DNA of 64,000 nucleotides, taken from NCBI GenBank assembly GCA_016929065.1, contig JAFGJO010000009.1, forward strand, positions 42,730 to 106,729. The letters are read 5' to 3'. The first letter of the stretch is position 1. Every line of letters begins with the position of its first letter. The position numbers were made by a program, and so were the translations under genes. Origin of the DNA: Spirochaetales bacterium. Its GTDB lineage: Bacteria > Spirochaetota > Spirochaetia > SZUA-6 > RPPD01. A model generated the notes under the pieces. It had not been told where the DNA came from and searched no databases. It worked only from the letters and a program-made list of their open reading frames with translations. This document shows, piece after piece, positions 63,837 to 64,000 of this stretch.

Positions 63837-64000
63837 CCAAGAGTTCCTTGCAATGTGAATAGTTCTGTTATTTCCGAAAAATATTGTAACTCTGAAAAAA
63901 TATAAATGTAAAGGGAAAACAGACAAAAAAAATGTCTTGATGGAAAAAATGAACAGATACCCGCCGGTCAGATGCTTGCCGGATAATGAAAAACGGTTTC

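Noticed and set aside
1..64000. tRNA, rRNA, CRISPR arrays, insertion sequences and attachment sites
   Set aside because: No cloverleaf with T-loop GTTCRA context, rRNA segment, regular spacer-repeat array, transposase or integrase was seen on reading both strands.

Overview
The window looks like chromosome of a free-living, probably anaerobic spirochaete. The sequence support is a P83/100-type antigen gene (1031-2566), an archaeal/eukaryal-type two-subunit phenylalanyl-tRNA synthetase (9833-13081) as known in Borrelia and Treponema, a very long LptD-like outer-membrane protein, several lipoproteins with relaxed lipoboxes, an NfnAB flavin bifurcation pair typical of ferredoxin-based anaerobes, and a high density of one-protein signalling genes (REC, PAS, GGDEF, EAL, HD-GYP, PilZ, CNB, MCP). 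The species cannot be named from the sequence alone. No rRNA, tRNA, CRISPR array, insertion sequence or phage gene was recognised.

Layout. 1-867: end of a PQQ/HEAT-repeat protein, then P83/100. 2700-8626: a signalling block built around cyclic-di-GMP: REC-PAS-GGDEF-EAL enzyme, a CheY-like regulator, a REC-histidine kinase, a GAF-HD-GYP phosphodiesterase and a PilZ-like protein. 8691-21028: small lipoprotein, adenosine-specific kinase family protein, pheST, valS, an FmdB zinc ribbon, thiI with its cysteine desulfurase partner, an ArsR regulator and larE. 21262-26770: small membrane proteins, a transglutaminase-like protein, and an unrecognised three-gene, translationally coupled membrane/lipoprotein operon with its own good promoter. 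27076-31703: a sugar-acid operon (mannonate-type SDR dehydrogenase, HAD phosphatase, LarA-superfamily epimerase, 6-phosphogluconate dehydrogenase) behind a perfect sigma-70 promoter that overlaps a 37-bp dyad operator.

31827-39799: MFS transporter with a histone-H1-like basic tail, a coiled-coil lipoprotein, nfnAB, a membrane protein with a degenerate GGDEF domain, a radical SAM/SPASM protein and a small membrane protein. 39821-47836 (minus strand): a 7TMR-DISM chemoreceptor, LptD, and a two-gene operon for an exported pectate-lyase-like lipoprotein and a DOMON protein. 47989-51242: TetR regulator, murB, cysS. 51274-54552: an ECF sigma factor, its zinc-finger anti-sigma factor, a small exported protein and an IPT/TIG-transglutaminase-like protein whose catalytic cysteine is replaced by alanine. 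54869-62382: a double-CNB protein, an exported WD40-caspase protein, a pseudo-receiver/RsbW-like ATPase/CNB protein and a REC-PAS-HD-GYP protein. 62318-63836 (minus strand): an ankyrin lipoprotein and a PH-domain membrane protein.

How the parts may work together. LarE (sulfur transfer for the nickel-pincer cofactor) and the LarA-family epimerase would together make a nickel-dependent aldonate epimerase route feeding 6-phosphogluconate dehydrogenase; the other cofactor genes (larB, larC) are not in the window. The best candidates for an undescribed system are the membrane operon at 23626-26770, the ECF sigma operon ending in a pseudo-transglutaminase (51274-54552), and the envelope/signalling run 54869-60573 that pairs an exported caspase with CNB proteins.
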